34,559 bases of DNA from Flavobacteriaceae bacterium (GTDB lineage Bacteria; Bacteroidota; Bacteroidia; Flavobacteriales; Flavobacteriaceae), in NCBI GenBank assembly GCA_027080135.1, contig JALWUJ010000168.1, positions 1-34,559 on the forward strand, given 5' to 3'. Positions 23,974-33,418 of this stretch are shown here, one piece after another. The notes beneath the pieces were generated by a model. That model was given only the letters and a program-made list of their open reading frames with translations, was not told the origin of the DNA and searched no databases. Within the stretch, counting starts at the first letter, position 1; every line of letters starts with the position of its first letter. The position numbers and the translations under genes are program-made.

Positions 23974-24091
23974 AGCTATTTGTTTTTTGATATGCCAAGT
24001 TTACTAATTTTTAACGAATTTATCACTTTTTTTTTTGTTAAAAAGCAGCTTTTTGTATTCCTAATTCAATAATCGGGATGATTTTAAATAC

Positions 24092-24099
24092 TATATTTG
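24092..24099 (+). promoter_or_regulatory. Probable -7 box for the HMG-CoA reductase operon
   Basis: TATATTTG matches TAnnTTTG and lies 19 bases before the ATG at 24119. No clear TTG is seen at the expected -33 distance, so the match is partial. Confidence 0.5.
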
Positions 24100-24118
24100 T
24101 TTTTTAAAATATCCTGCT

Positions 24119-25432
24119 ATGATGGAGTTAATAACTGGGTTTTCAAAAAAATCCAAGGAAGAAAAAATAAAATGGTTGGTAGCTACACATTTGGAAAACA
24201 ATCCAGAGGTAACTAAAACACTTCAACAATATTGGAACGATGATAAAGAGCTTCAAAAACTCCACGATGGTTTTATTGAAAATACGATAAGCAACTACTA
24301 TTTACCTTTTGCAATAGCACCCAATTTTTTAATAAACAACAAGCCTTACACACTTCCTATGGTGATTGAAGAAAGTTCGGTGGTAGCAGCGGCAAGTTAT
24401 TCGGCAAAATTTTGGTTAGAAAAAGGTGGTTTTACTTCGGAAGTAATTTCAACTACAAAAAACGGTCAAGTTCATATAAATTACTTCGGAAATGACTCCA
24501 CCATTCAATCCTTTTTTAAGGAAATAAAACCGAAATTATTTTCAAGTATTTCTAAAATTGAAGCCAATATGAAAAAACGTGGCGGCGGTTTATTAGACAT
24601 TATCTTAAAAAATTCAACCGAAGCTTTGGAAGGTTATTACCAACTGCATTGCACTTTTGAAACCAACGATGCAATGGGTGCAAATTTTATAAACACCTGT
24701 TTAGAAACCATTGCTAAAACATTTGAAATTGAAGCCGAAAAACATACTTCCTTTACAGAAAACAATTCGGTACCTGAGGTAGTAATTAGTATTCTTTCAA
24801 ATTATGTTCCTGAATGTTTGGTAAAAGCACAAGTACAATGTCCTGTAGAACAATTAACTGCCGAAGGAGTTGACGGAAAAATATTTGCCGAAAAATTTAT
24901 TAGAGCCATCGAAATCGCAAATACCGAAATTCGCAGAGCCGTTACCCATAACAAAGGAATTATGAACGGAATTGACGCTGTAGTTATTGCAACAGGAAAC
25001 GACTTTAGGTCTATTGAAGCTGGTGTTCATGCTTTTGCTTCAAAAAGCGGAAGTTACAAGAGTTTAACAAATGCTTCCATTAACAATGGAATATTCACTT
25101 ATTCCATAGAAATTCCAATGGCAATTGGTACTGTTGGCGGAATGACAGGTTTGCATCCTTTAGCAAAATTGGGACTTTCTATCTTACAGAACCCTTCGGC
25201 TAAAGAACTTATGCAAATAATTGCAGTTGCTGGATTGGCTCAAAATTTTGCTGCATTACGGGCTTTAACAACTACTGGAATACAGAAAGGACATATGAAA
25301 ATGCACCTGAAGAATATTTTAAATCACCTAAACGCATCTCCTTCTGAAATTGAAAAAACAGTAAAATATTTTGAAAACCACACCGTTTCGCATAGTGACG
25401 TTGTAAATTATGTAACCGAACTTCGTAAGTAA
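24119..25432 (+). CDS. mvaA: Hydroxymethylglutaryl-CoA reductase, class II
   Basis: A 437-residue enzyme that reduces HMG-CoA to mevalonate, the committed step of the mevalonate route to isoprenoids (the reverse in degradative organisms). Family blocks are PMVIEESSVVAAASYSAK, with the catalytic Glu, then MGANFINTC, VIATGNDFRSIEAGVHAF and GTVGGMTGLHPLAKLG. The length and the short N-terminus without membrane anchor fit class II bacterial enzymes. Two ATGs in a row (24119, 24122) are possible starts. A GHMP kinase begins 2 bases after its stop, so they form an operon. Cofactor preference cannot be read with confidence. Confidence 0.95.
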   Translation: MMELITGFSKKSKEEKIKWLVATHLENNPEVTKTLQQYWNDDKELQKLHDGFIENTISNYYLPFAIAPNFLINNKPYTLPMVIEESSVVAAASYSAKFWLEKGGFTSEVISTTKNGQVHINYFGNDSTIQSFFKEIKPKLFSSISKIEANMKKRGGGLLDIILKNSTEALEGYYQLHCTFETNDAMGANFINTCLETIAKTFEIEAEKHTSFTENNSVPEVVISILSNYVPECLVKAQVQCPVEQLTAEGVDGKIFAEKFIRAIEIANTEIRRAVTHNKGIMNGIDAVVIATGNDFRSIEAGVHAFASKSGSYKSLTNASINNGIFTYSIEIPMAIGTVGGMTGLHPLAKLGLSILQNPSAKELMQIIAVAGLAQNFAALRALTTTGIQKGHMKMHLKNILNHLNASPSEIEKTVKYFENHTVSHSDVVNYVTELRK

Positions 25433-25434
25433 TT

Positions 25435-26370
25435 TTGAAACAAAAATTTTATAGCAACGGTAAATTATTAATCACAGGAGAGTATGTGGTGCTTGACGGA
25501 GCGAATGCTTTGGCATTACCTACAAAATTTGGACAATCTTTAGTTGTCGAAACTATTGAAAAGCCTTTAATTATTTGGAAAAGTATCGATAACAAAGGAG
25601 TTATTTGGTTGGATTTTACTTTTGAAATAGATGAAATTCTGAATATCAAAAACACTTCATTTTTAAAAAACTCGCATCGCATATTTAACGATGACGAAAT
25701 GAGGTTGCTTTCAATATTAGAGGAAGCACAAAAACTAAACCCAAAATTTCTTACTTTCAATTCGGGTTTTAAGATAACTACAAAATTAGATTTTCCACGA
25801 GATTGGGGATTAGGTAGCTCATCTACTTTAATAAATAATATCGCTTCTTGGGCGAATGTTGATGCTTACACTTTATTAAAAAACACTTTTAAAGGTAGCG
25901 GTTATGATGTTGCTGTGGCACAAAACAACCATCCTATATTATATTCTTACATCAACAACAAACCTTTGGTTGAAGCTATTAATTTAAAATGGAATTTTAC
26001 CGAAAAATTGTTTTTTGTTCATTTAAATAAAAAGCAAAATAGCAGAGAGGCTATTAAACATTACCAACTAAACAAAAATAACCAAAGTGATATTATCCAA
26101 AAAATAGGTTTTTTAACTATTCGGTTTACAGCTTGTTCTTCACTTTCAAAATTTGAAGAACTTATTGTTGAACACGAAAATTTAATCTCTGAGTTAATTG
26201 GTCAACCACCCGTAAAAGAACTTCTTTTTAAAGATTACAGAGGAAGTATTAAAAGTTTAGGTGCTTGGGGAGGCGATTTTGTACTTGCCACAGGAACTGA
26301 AGAAGATTGGGAATATTTCAGAAAAAAAGGTTTTCATACTATTGTTTCTTTTCGAGAAATGATTTTATAA
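25435..26370 (+). CDS. GHMP kinase (GYDIA type), probably mevalonate pathway
   Basis: A 311-residue GHMP-superfamily kinase. The start SNGKLLITGEYVVLDGANAL is the N-terminal substrate/fold motif. WGLGSSSTLINNIA is the glycine-rich ATP-binding loop, and GSGYDVAVAQ is the third characteristic block (the 'GYDIA' signature, here GYDVA). Coupling to HMG-CoA reductase (2-base gap) suggests it phosphorylates mevalonate or a downstream intermediate; the exact substrate is not proven. The start is TTG at 25435, whose N-terminus fits the family. A bidirectional terminator follows the stop. Confidence 0.9.
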   Translation: MKQKFYSNGKLLITGEYVVLDGANALALPTKFGQSLVVETIEKPLIIWKSIDNKGVIWLDFTFEIDEILNIKNTSFLKNSHRIFNDDEMRLLSILEEAQKLNPKFLTFNSGFKITTKLDFPRDWGLGSSSTLINNIASWANVDAYTLLKNTFKGSGYDVAVAQNNHPILYSYINNKPLVEAINLKWNFTEKLFFVHLNKKQNSREAIKHYQLNKNNQSDIIQKIGFLTIRFTACSSLSKFEELIVEHENLISELIGQPPVKELLFKDYRGSIKSLGAWGGDFVLATGTEEDWEYFRKKGFHTIVSFREMIL

Positions 26371-26406
26371 AAAATCCGTTTCCTAAAAGTAGAAAACGGA
26401 TTTTTT
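26369..26406. terminator. Bidirectional terminator between the GHMP kinase and PpiD-like genes
   Basis: AAAATCCGTTT (26371-26381) and AAACGGATTTT (26394-26404) form an 11-bp stem flanked by A-run and T-run. It can therefore end transcription from both converging genes (stops at 26370 and 26428). Confidence 0.9.
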
Positions 26407-26427
26407 ATGTTTATTAATTTTTACAGA

Positions 26428-28512
26428 TTAATAAAAATCTGCTCTATTATCTTCAATCTCTGCAGCATTTTTAAGTGCATTATAAGCATTTGTGTTAATT
26501 GTAGAAGCCTCTTTTTTATTTAACTGGTTAGCATAAGAAGTATAATCTTGAATATCTGGTGCAGTATTTACTGCAGTAACCTTTACCATAAACACTCCTT
26601 TTTCTCCATCAATTAATTTTGATGTTTCACCAGCTTTTAAACCAAATGCTACACCCACCACCTTAGGCTCTGTACCAACTCCAGCGATTGTTGGATTTGC
26701 CATAGTTAAAGCACTAGCAGTTTTTAAAGTTACATTTTGGCTAGAAGCCGCTTCATTAATATCTTCACTTGTAATTGAAGCACTTATTTTTTCGGCTTTT
26801 TTCTGGTTTCGTAAAATAGGCAATACTGTTGCAGAAGCCTCAGCAATACTCATAAGGCCTTTTGGGCTTTTACGTGTAAGTTGTACAACAACATAACCAT
26901 TAGTGGTATTTACTCTTTTAATGTCTCCTATTTTGGTCTCTTCATTAAAAGCCCAAGTAACAATACTTCTATTTTCTCCAATACCAGGAATATTAGCATC
27001 TAACTCTCCTATTTTATTAACTGGTTTTACATCTAAACCTTTTTCTTCTGCTAGTTTTGCAAAATCACCATCTTTTGCAGCTAATTCAAATTTTGTAGAT
27101 TTTGAAAACACTTCGTTGATGGTTTTCTCTGAAGGCTCTATGTTTTTCAAAATTACCGCAACTTTAACTGCTTTTTGAATATTTTTCTGATCATCTATAG
27201 AAATTACATGGAATCCAAAATCGGTTTCAACAACTCCCATATCTCCTGTTTTATTATCGAAAATAAAATCGTTAAAAGGTTTTACCATTCTGCCTGGTGT
27301 AAAATATCCCAAATCGCCTCCTTTATCTTTATTTGATAAATCTTCAGAAAATTCAGCTGCTAGAGCATCAAATTTACTAGCATCTTTTTTAACAAGACCT
27401 AAGATACTGTCTGCTAATTTCTTAGCATCTTCTTGAGTTCTAACCACATCTTGGGGTGCAGATTGTAATCCAGCATATCTTATTAAAATGTGTCTTGCTT
27501 TTGCAGAATCTGCCATTTGTTTTGTTTCAAAAACCTTGGCTAAATTATACGTAAAGCCATCTTTGTATGGTCCGTAAACTTTATTTAAAGGCATATTCAT
27601 TAATGTATCTGCAATATTAGCAGGAAGATCTTTTTTAAGAAACCATCTGTCTGTGTATGTAATTTCTGAATTTGCATTTACAAACTCAGGAATGTTAGTT
27701 GCAGCTTCAAAATCGTTAATTAATTTTGAAATTTCTTCTTTAGCAACAGCTTCGTCTTCTGCAGAAGGGTCTTCGTTAAAAGTAACGTATTGAATATCTA
27801 CTTGAGGATCTACTTCGTAATCTTTAGAATGTGCTCTAATGTAAGCTTCAATTTCTGCATCGGTTACAGTTACATCTTCATCTGCAATTTTTGTATAAGG
27901 TACATATAGGTACTGTATATTTACATTATCGTTTTGGAAATGATATTCTTGTTCGCCTTCAGCCAATGTAGTAATAAGCCCTCCTTTAATTAAATTAAAA
28001 TAGTTGTTTTCTAAAACCGAATTTGTAATGTTTTTTTCGTAATCCAACCAAGCATTAAAATCTCTTGGATCACCAGAATCTGCTCTGTTTTTAATGCTTG
28101 CTAAATATTCTTGTAATTTTGCTTCACTAAATTGACCCGATTCGTCTTGAAATGTTGGACTATTTGCTAAGGTAGATCTTAATGAGTTTCCTATTTGAGC
28201 ACTTTCTGCACTTAGACCCAGTTCTTCATATTGTTCTTCTAGCAAAACACGACGTAATTCTTGGTTCCATACAATATTCATGGCTTGGTTGGTTCTGTTA
28301 TTAGGCCCCAAATTACGCTGAGTTGCTTCTACTTTTTTCATAAATTCTTCACGAGAAATATCTACACCATTTATCGTTGCTACAGTACTTTCGCCTTTTG
28401 CAGCTCTATTATTTCCTTTTAATACTCCACTAAGTACAAATGAAAAAAGTGCTAAAGCTATAATAATAATTAAGAAGATTCCGTGTTTTCTAATATTGTT
28501 TAATATTGCCAT
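26428..28512 (-). CDS. PpiD/SurA-like peptidyl-prolyl isomerase, membrane-anchored
   Basis: A 694-residue periplasmic foldase. One N-terminal anchor (IFLIIIIALALFSFVLSGVL, about 11-30) is followed by a SurA-N-like chaperone region (NGVDISREEFMKKVEATQR) and one clear parvulin/rotamase domain (about 340-440). The rotamase blocks are ARHILIRY, AAEFSEDLSNKDKGGDLGYF and VVETDFGFHVISI. A second degenerate region follows. PpiD-type proteins help newly exported outer-membrane proteins fold. It closes the minus-strand envelope series. A gap of 183 bases with a palindrome separates it from the CNNM gene, so it may have its own promoter. Confidence 0.93.
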   Translation of the reverse strand: MAILNNIRKHGIFLIIIIALALFSFVLSGVLKGNNRAAKGESTVATINGVDISREEFMKKVEATQRNLGPNNRTNQAMNIVWNQELRRVLLEEQYEELGLSAESAQIGNSLRSTLANSPTFQDESGQFSEAKLQEYLASIKNRADSGDPRDFNAWLDYEKNITNSVLENNYFNLIKGGLITTLAEGEQEYHFQNDNVNIQYLYVPYTKIADEDVTVTDAEIEAYIRAHSKDYEVDPQVDIQYVTFNEDPSAEDEAVAKEEISKLINDFEAATNIPEFVNANSEITYTDRWFLKKDLPANIADTLMNMPLNKVYGPYKDGFTYNLAKVFETKQMADSAKARHILIRYAGLQSAPQDVVRTQEDAKKLADSILGLVKKDASKFDALAAEFSEDLSNKDKGGDLGYFTPGRMVKPFNDFIFDNKTGDMGVVETDFGFHVISIDDQKNIQKAVKVAVILKNIEPSEKTINEVFSKSTKFELAAKDGDFAKLAEEKGLDVKPVNKIGELDANIPGIGENRSIVTWAFNEETKIGDIKRVNTTNGYVVVQLTRKSPKGLMSIAEASATVLPILRNQKKAEKISASITSEDINEAASSQNVTLKTASALTMANPTIAGVGTEPKVVGVAFGLKAGETSKLIDGEKGVFMVKVTAVNTAPDIQDYTSYANQLNKKEASTINTNAYNALKNAAEIEDNRADFY

Positions 28513-28630
28513 GGTATTGTTTATTTTTATTTTTTAGATAGGCTCTATAAAATATTTTGTTATTCTTTAATTGTTTTTATAAATAAATGAAAGCTTTAAC
28601 TATTGGTTAGTTTCAAATATTTCAGTGGGC

Positions 28631-28645
28631 GAAAATACTATTTTC
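28631..28645. repeat. Palindrome in the gap upstream of the PpiD-like gene
   Basis: GAAAATA-C-TATTTTC is a perfect 7-bp inverted repeat around one central base, about 120 bases upstream of the PpiD-like start (28512, minus strand). The short centre does not suit an RNA hairpin and is more like a site for a dimeric DNA-binding protein. Confidence 0.45.
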
Positions 28646-28695
28646 CTCGCTTAATAAAAAGGTTAATTTAAAAAATTGAAACAAAACTTAATATT

Positions 28696-29967
28696 CTAAT
28701 CCTTAGGTGTATATTTTACTTCAACAAGTTCAATTTTTGTTTCAGAAACTTCTAAAATAATAAATGTAAAATCCTCTATAACAATTACTTCGTTTTGTTT
28801 AGGTATTTCTTGTGTAAAATTAACAATCATTCCACCTAAGGTTTCAAAATTTTCATCTTCGGGGAAGCTAAGGTTATAGGTTTCGTTTAAATAATCTACT
28901 TCGAGTCTTGTAGAAAATATATAGTGCCCTTCTTTTATTATTTTTTCGGTGAGTAAAAGGGTATCGTGTTCGTCTTCAATTTCCCCAAAAAGTTCTTCAA
29001 TAATATCTTCAACGGTTAATATTCCCGATGTTCCTCCATATTCATCTATTACTACTGCAATGCTTTTTCGTTTTTTTGTCAAAAGATTTAAAACATCTTT
29101 AATTAGCATGGTTTCAGGAACATATATTACTGGAATTAATATGCTTTTAATTGTTTTTGGTTTTTTTAGTAGTTCAAAAGAGTGTATATAACCTAAAATA
29201 TCGTCTATATTTTCTTTGAAAACCAATATTTTTGAAAGCCCTGTTTTTATAAATAATTCGTTTAATTCTTTAGGAGAAGTATTTATAGATACAGCAACTA
29301 CTTCGGTTCTTGGTATTAATACTTCTCTTGATTTTACATCCGAAAAATCCAATGCATTCTGAAATATTTGTATTTCGCTATCAACTTCTTCTTTTTCTTT
29401 TACGGTTTCTAATTGTTCAGAAATATAATTTCCCAATTCAATTTTACTGAAGCTAAGTTGTACCGTATCTCCTTCTGTTTTAAATAACAATCTTAATACC
29501 TTGTCTGAAATCCAAATAACAAATTCTGAAACCAAAGAAAACAACAAGTAAAAAAAATAGGCTGGAAGTGCAAATATCTTCACTAAATTATTGGCATAAA
29601 TCTGAAAAAAAACTTTGGGAAAGAATTCAGCTGTTATTAAAATTACTAATGTTGATATGATGGTTTGTAGTAGTATTGCGGTAAGACCATTGGTATCGAT
29701 AAAATGGAAAGAATCAATATAATTCATTAACAACTCACCCATATAAAAACCATAAACCACCAGGGCTATATTGTTTCCTATAAGCATAGTAGCAATAAAT
29801 TTTGAGGGACGTTTTGTTATTTTTACAAGAATTTTTGACAGAAAACTATCCTGTTTTTTTTCTATAGCGAGATGGACTTTATTAGATGAGATATAGGCAA
29901 TTTCCATTCCTGAAAAAAAAGCAGAAAGCACCAACATACAGAAAATCATGACTATGCTATAGTCCAT
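28696..29967 (-). CDS. CNNM/CorC-family membrane protein (DUF21 + CBS pair + CorC domain)
   Basis: A 423-residue protein. The N-terminal DUF21 membrane domain (about 1-175) has SAFFSGMEIAYISSNKVHL and ATMLIGNNIALVVYGF. A pair of CBS domains (about 205-335) follows, with VDEYGGTSGILTVEDIIEEL at its end, then a CorC_HlyC domain (about 345-423). Such proteins are linked to magnesium or other cation transport or to its regulation; the old label 'hemolysin' is not informative. GldE of gliding bacteria belongs to the same family, but no gldD neighbour is here, so I do not call it GldE. Confidence 0.92.
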   Translation of the reverse strand: MDYSIVMIFCMLVLSAFFSGMEIAYISSNKVHLAIEKKQDSFLSKILVKITKRPSKFIATMLIGNNIALVVYGFYMGELLMNYIDSFHFIDTNGLTAILLQTIISTLVILITAEFFPKVFFQIYANNLVKIFALPAYFFYLLFSLVSEFVIWISDKVLRLLFKTEGDTVQLSFSKIELGNYISEQLETVKEKEEVDSEIQIFQNALDFSDVKSREVLIPRTEVVAVSINTSPKELNELFIKTGLSKILVFKENIDDILGYIHSFELLKKPKTIKSILIPVIYVPETMLIKDVLNLLTKKRKSIAVVIDEYGGTSGILTVEDIIEELFGEIEDEHDTLLLTEKIIKEGHYIFSTRLEVDYLNETYNLSFPEDENFETLGGMIVNFTQEIPKQNEVIVIEDFTFIILEVSETKIELVEVKYTPKD

Positions 29968-30016
29968 AAATTATTTTAAGAATTTACACAAAAATAACGA
30001 ATTTATTTTTTGATGT

Positions 30017-30217
30017 TTAATCTTGTTTAGATTGGGATTGTATTTTTTTTCTGAATTTTCTTTTGAAGAAAAACATAAAAACAGCTACCACTGCAAAAAA
30101 CACAAACAAATAGGTTCTTCCTTGATCTTCTGGCCAAGCTTTATAAGAAATATAAAGTGAAAAAGCAGCCATGGCTAAATAAAGGTATTCAAAAACAAGG
30201 TATATTCTATTATTCAT
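30017..30217 (-). CDS. Small two-helix membrane protein
   Basis: A 66-residue protein with two hydrophobic segments (about 5-23 and 34-50), the second followed by a strongly basic tail (FFKRKFRKKIQSQSKQD). I do not recognise a named family. The start overlaps the end of lptC by 8 bases, so the two are translated together. It may be an accessory of the envelope cluster; no function can be assigned. Confidence 0.75.
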   Translation of the reverse strand: MNNRIYLVFEYLYLAMAAFSLYISYKAWPEDQGRTYLFVFFAVVAVFMFFFKRKFRKKIQSQSKQD

Positions 30218-30779
30218 TGGTAATTTTATTTTTATCTATTAATTGTACTCCTTGGTTTTTTCTGGATAAGAAGGTAGAAAAATCCTGACTAGAATTAAAG
30301 CCTTCACCATCGTTATAAGAACCATCGGAAAATGTAATATTATAGGGTTGATCTGTAAAAATCCATTGATTTTTTTGATCCCAATACAATTGCTGTGCAT
30401 TTACTTTTGTACTGTCACTGGTAGTTATTTTAACATTTCCTCTTAAATCTACAATTCCAGTTGCTTCGTATTTTACAGCATAATCTGAAACTACAATATT
30501 TTTTTTATCATCTTCCCAAAAGTACAAAACTATTCCTTCTGGAAAAATCTGATAGGGAAAATTAAAATTGGAATAATCTTTTAAAAGTGGAGCTAATAAA
30601 TTTACGGTTACTATTCCAGAATCTGTATATTTTAGATTTATCATCTTTCCTACAGCTACGGGTTCTTCGTCCTTAAGGTTCATTTTCTGAACCTTTTTAT
30701 AAGTTCCTTCACAAGAAAAAAGCGTAATGACAAAAAACACTGTCATTACGCTTATTATTCTATTTTTAAAGAAAGTCAT
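30210..30779 (-). CDS. lptC: LPS export protein LptC (lipoprotein form)
   Basis: A 189-residue protein with a lipoprotein signal (FFVITLFSC, lipidated Cys about residue 23) and an LptC/OstA-type beta-jellyroll. Repeats of short strands include DYAVKYEATGIVDLRGNVKI and QLYWDQKNQWIFTDQP, characteristic of the Lpt fold. LptC carries lipopolysaccharide from the LptBFG extractor to LptA. In Bacteroidota it is commonly a lipoprotein rather than a single-pass membrane protein. It sits 19 bases after the TPR gene in a co-directional series with coaX and the outer-membrane protein. No other lpt gene is present here. Confidence 0.88.
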   Translation of the reverse strand: MTFFKNRIISVMTVFFVITLFSCEGTYKKVQKMNLKDEEPVAVGKMINLKYTDSGIVTVNLLAPLLKDYSNFNFPYQIFPEGIVLYFWEDDKKNIVVSDYAVKYEATGIVDLRGNVKITTSDSTKVNAQQLYWDQKNQWIFTDQPYNITFSDGSYNDGEGFNSSQDFSTFLSRKNQGVQLIDKNKITNE

Positions 30780-30798
30780 ATAAGTTACATTCTAATCT

Positions 30799-32163
30799 TT
30801 ATAAGTTTGGAACTTTTACACTTCCTCCAATCCAACAGTTAAAGCTAATGGTTTTACCAGCCATTCCTTCGGAAAATATATCACTTTTACTCGGTGCTCT
30901 TTGTCTGTAACTTTCTGCTGCTGCTCTGGCGTCTTTTGCAATTGAAGCATCTACTCTTGCTGCTTTATCTGCCATATTAGCTGCTAACCAGTTAACTGCT
31001 CTTTTTTCAAATACGGTTGAACCACAATTACTTGAGCTTTTAGAGTACATTCTTGCAATTCGTAAATAACATCTTCCATAAGATGGATTATATTTTAAAG
31101 CTTTGTTGTAATATTTTCTAGCAGAACTATTACTTCCTTGTTTTCTTTTTAGCTCTGCAATTCTGTAATATATTCTTGCTTTTTTGAAGTTATCTGTTTG
31201 CATTTCTGCAGATTCTTCTAGATAAGCAATTGATTTTGAAATATTCCCTTTGTTTCTTTCTAACTGACTTAAGTATAATTTAGATTCTGAGGTAGGTTCT
31301 AAATTATCTAACTGTCTTACCAGTTTAATAAACAATGGATCTTCTGTACATTCTTTAGCAGACAAACGGCTTGCGGCTTTTTTTACCCATTTAATATCGT
31401 GTTTTTTGGCTTCAAAATCTTTTGAATATAAGGGTATTAAGTTTTCACAATCCGCTAATTTACCAAGTTTTCCTTCTAAACTTTTGGTTACCTTTCCGTA
31501 AGCAGCTAAGTTAGTTTCGTACCCCTTAAGCCTTTTACTTTCTTTAGAAGTAAGATTTGCTCCCGATTCTTTTTTATTTAAAAGCTCTGTTAATTTTGTT
31601 GCTAAAGCTATTTTTTCGTTTTCAATTTTTAAATAAACTATTTCGTACAAATCAAAAACATCTTCAATAGGTTTTTCTCCAGTTTCATATAAATCTACTG
31701 CTAATGAAAAATAAGTATATAAACTTTTTGGACTTGTAAAAGTTTCGGCATCTTCTTTATAAGCATTATCGAAAGCTAAAAACTGTTGCATTTTAGTTCC
31801 TATTTTGTTATCGTATTTTACTTGTGCTATAGCAGCTAAAGTTTTTCCTTTTTTTGTTTTTGAAGGAAAATAAGCCATTCTATCTTCATAAGATTTAATT
31901 AAATCTTCTACTTTAGACTTATCTCCATTTTTTACAAAATAGGCGAACATTTTGGCACCGTATTGATAAGTCGCTAAGCTAAATTTTGGACATTCGGTAA
32001 TTACTTTCTCATAATTCGGAAGTGCTCCCTCATAATTTTTTGCTTTAGCTGGCTCTACAAACAGAGATAGTGTTTCGTAACAATCGTTAGGTACTTGTGC
32101 TTCTAATTTACTAGCAAACCCTAAAATTAATGCCGTTACAAGTAAAGTCAATTTCATTTTCAT
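30799..32163 (-). CDS. Secreted TPR-repeat protein
   Basis: The ATG at 32163 gives 454 residues with a signal peptide (MKMKLTLLVTALILGFASKL, then EAQ). A TTG 51 bases upstream would overlap the outer-membrane protein gene and is not needed. The N-terminal half holds one repeat-like segment (AKNYEGALPNYEKVITECP), and the C-terminal half has clearer tetratricopeptide repeats (ARIYYRIAELKRKQGSNSSA, ARKYYNKALKYNPSYGR). TPRs mediate protein-protein contacts; in this envelope cluster it may be a scaffold for outer-membrane assembly. The specific function is unknown. Confidence 0.88.
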   Translation of the reverse strand: MKMKLTLLVTALILGFASKLEAQVPNDCYETLSLFVEPAKAKNYEGALPNYEKVITECPKFSLATYQYGAKMFAYFVKNGDKSKVEDLIKSYEDRMAYFPSKTKKGKTLAAIAQVKYDNKIGTKMQQFLAFDNAYKEDAETFTSPKSLYTYFSLAVDLYETGEKPIEDVFDLYEIVYLKIENEKIALATKLTELLNKKESGANLTSKESKRLKGYETNLAAYGKVTKSLEGKLGKLADCENLIPLYSKDFEAKKHDIKWVKKAASRLSAKECTEDPLFIKLVRQLDNLEPTSESKLYLSQLERNKGNISKSIAYLEESAEMQTDNFKKARIYYRIAELKRKQGSNSSARKYYNKALKYNPSYGRCYLRIARMYSKSSSNCGSTVFEKRAVNWLAANMADKAARVDASIAKDARAAAESYRQRAPSKSDIFSEGMAGKTISFNCWIGGSVKVPNL

Positions 32164-32179
32164 TGTTCTAAATTTTAAT

Positions 32180-33418
32180 TTAATTAATGTATCTTTTTTC
32201 AAACCATTTATCATTAAGAGAAAGGCTTATAAAAGTATTAAAAAAGTTTTCTTTTACCAATCCATTTTTAGTAGTTCCTCTTGAACCAAATTCAAAACCA
32301 ACATTAAAGTTTGAAAAAAGTTTTCCTATTGGTAATCCTACACCAAAAGATATGCCATACTCATTAATATCTTCTCCTGCGATATTTAATCCGTTTTCTT
32401 CGTAACGGAATCCTGCTCTATAAACCACACGATGCCAATAACTTGTTAGCGAATTATATCTAGGTACGAAAAAACCTCCAATTCTATATTTATTTGAATC
32501 TGTATATTCAACAGTTCCAAAATTTAATTCTGGATCTTGAAAATTACTGGTTTTAACATGGGTATATTGAGCTCCAATAAACCATTGTTTAGGGCTTCCT
32601 ATTCCAGATCCAAAAGTAATTAATGATGGAAAAGTAATCTCTAAAGGTTCTAAAGTTTCTGAACGTTCATCAATAGGTCTTACAACTCCATTGGAGCCAA
32701 CCAATATACTTGAAATTTCTCTATAGCCCTTTATGGTGAACTTAGTTGCAGGTGAATACATGGCCGAAGTAGTAAGTTCTAATCCTTCTGAAATCATAGT
32801 TCTATATTCTGCTCCAAATGTAAAATTGAAGCCAAGCAAATCTGTTTTTACTAATTCTCTTGTACCTAATAGTATATTATCTTCAGTAATTAAGGTTTTT
32901 CTTTCTACATTTCCGAAGTTATAATTGGCATCTATCCCAATATTTAATTTTGGGGTTACTTTATAACCAAAAGCAAGATATACTCTGTTTAAACCTCCTG
33001 TTCCAGTATATTGTGTAAGCGTAGTATCTGTTTCAGATTCAAATTTATAACCAACTGCGGTTAAGGGTAATACTCCAAAACTTGCACTAATTTTTCCCAT
33101 AGGAATTCCAATAGCAAGATAATCCAAGGTAGTTGATGTGGCATTTTGTGATTCTGTTTTGGTTTGCTGATTTACGTATCTATAACTTCCTCCTGAGGTA
33201 AAGTTAACCAATTTCAGATTTGCTACACCTGCTGGGTTTTGGATATTTATGTGGATACTATCAGAAAAAACACTCATTCCTCCCATTGATCTATTTTCAG
33301 CGGTACCTTTAAACTTTAATTCACCCGCTCCAAAAAAGGAATAGGGCGAAGTTGTTCCGTTCTGTGCTATTGCCAACCCAGAGATGATGAACATTATGGC
33401 AAATACAATTCGTTTCAA
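32180..33418 (-). CDS. Predicted outer-membrane beta-barrel protein
   Basis: A 412-residue protein with a signal peptide (MKRIVFAIMFIISGLAIAQ). NGTTSPYSFFGAGELKFKGT and RSMGGMSVFSD follow, a start seen in FadL/OmpP1-like and PorV-like flavobacterial barrels. The rest shows alternating short strands with aromatic ends (SGGSYRYV, YLAFGYKVTPKLNIGIDANY). The substrate is unknown. The start is TTG at 33418, overlapping the coaX stop as TTGA. An ATG eight codons in would remove the basic start of the signal peptide. Confidence 0.83.
   Translation of the reverse strand: MKRIVFAIMFIISGLAIAQNGTTSPYSFFGAGELKFKGTAENRSMGGMSVFSDSIHINIQNPAGVANLKLVNFTSGGSYRYVNQQTKTESQNATSTTLDYLAIGIPMGKISASFGVLPLTAVGYKFESETDTTLTQYTGTGGLNRVYLAFGYKVTPKLNIGIDANYNFGNVERKTLITEDNILLGTRELVKTDLLGFNFTFGAEYRTMISEGLELTTSAMYSPATKFTIKGYREISSILVGSNGVVRPIDERSETLEPLEITFPSLITFGSGIGSPKQWFIGAQYTHVKTSNFQDPELNFGTVEYTDSNKYRIGGFFVPRYNSLTSYWHRVVYRAGFRYEENGLNIAGEDINEYGISFGVGLPIGKLFSNFNVGFEFGSRGTTKNGLVKENFFNTFISLSLNDKWFEKRYIN

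Noticed and set aside
28696-29967. Naming the CNNM/CorC-family protein GldE (gliding motility)
   Set aside because: Domain layout is shared by the whole family, and gldD or other gliding genes are not adjacent.
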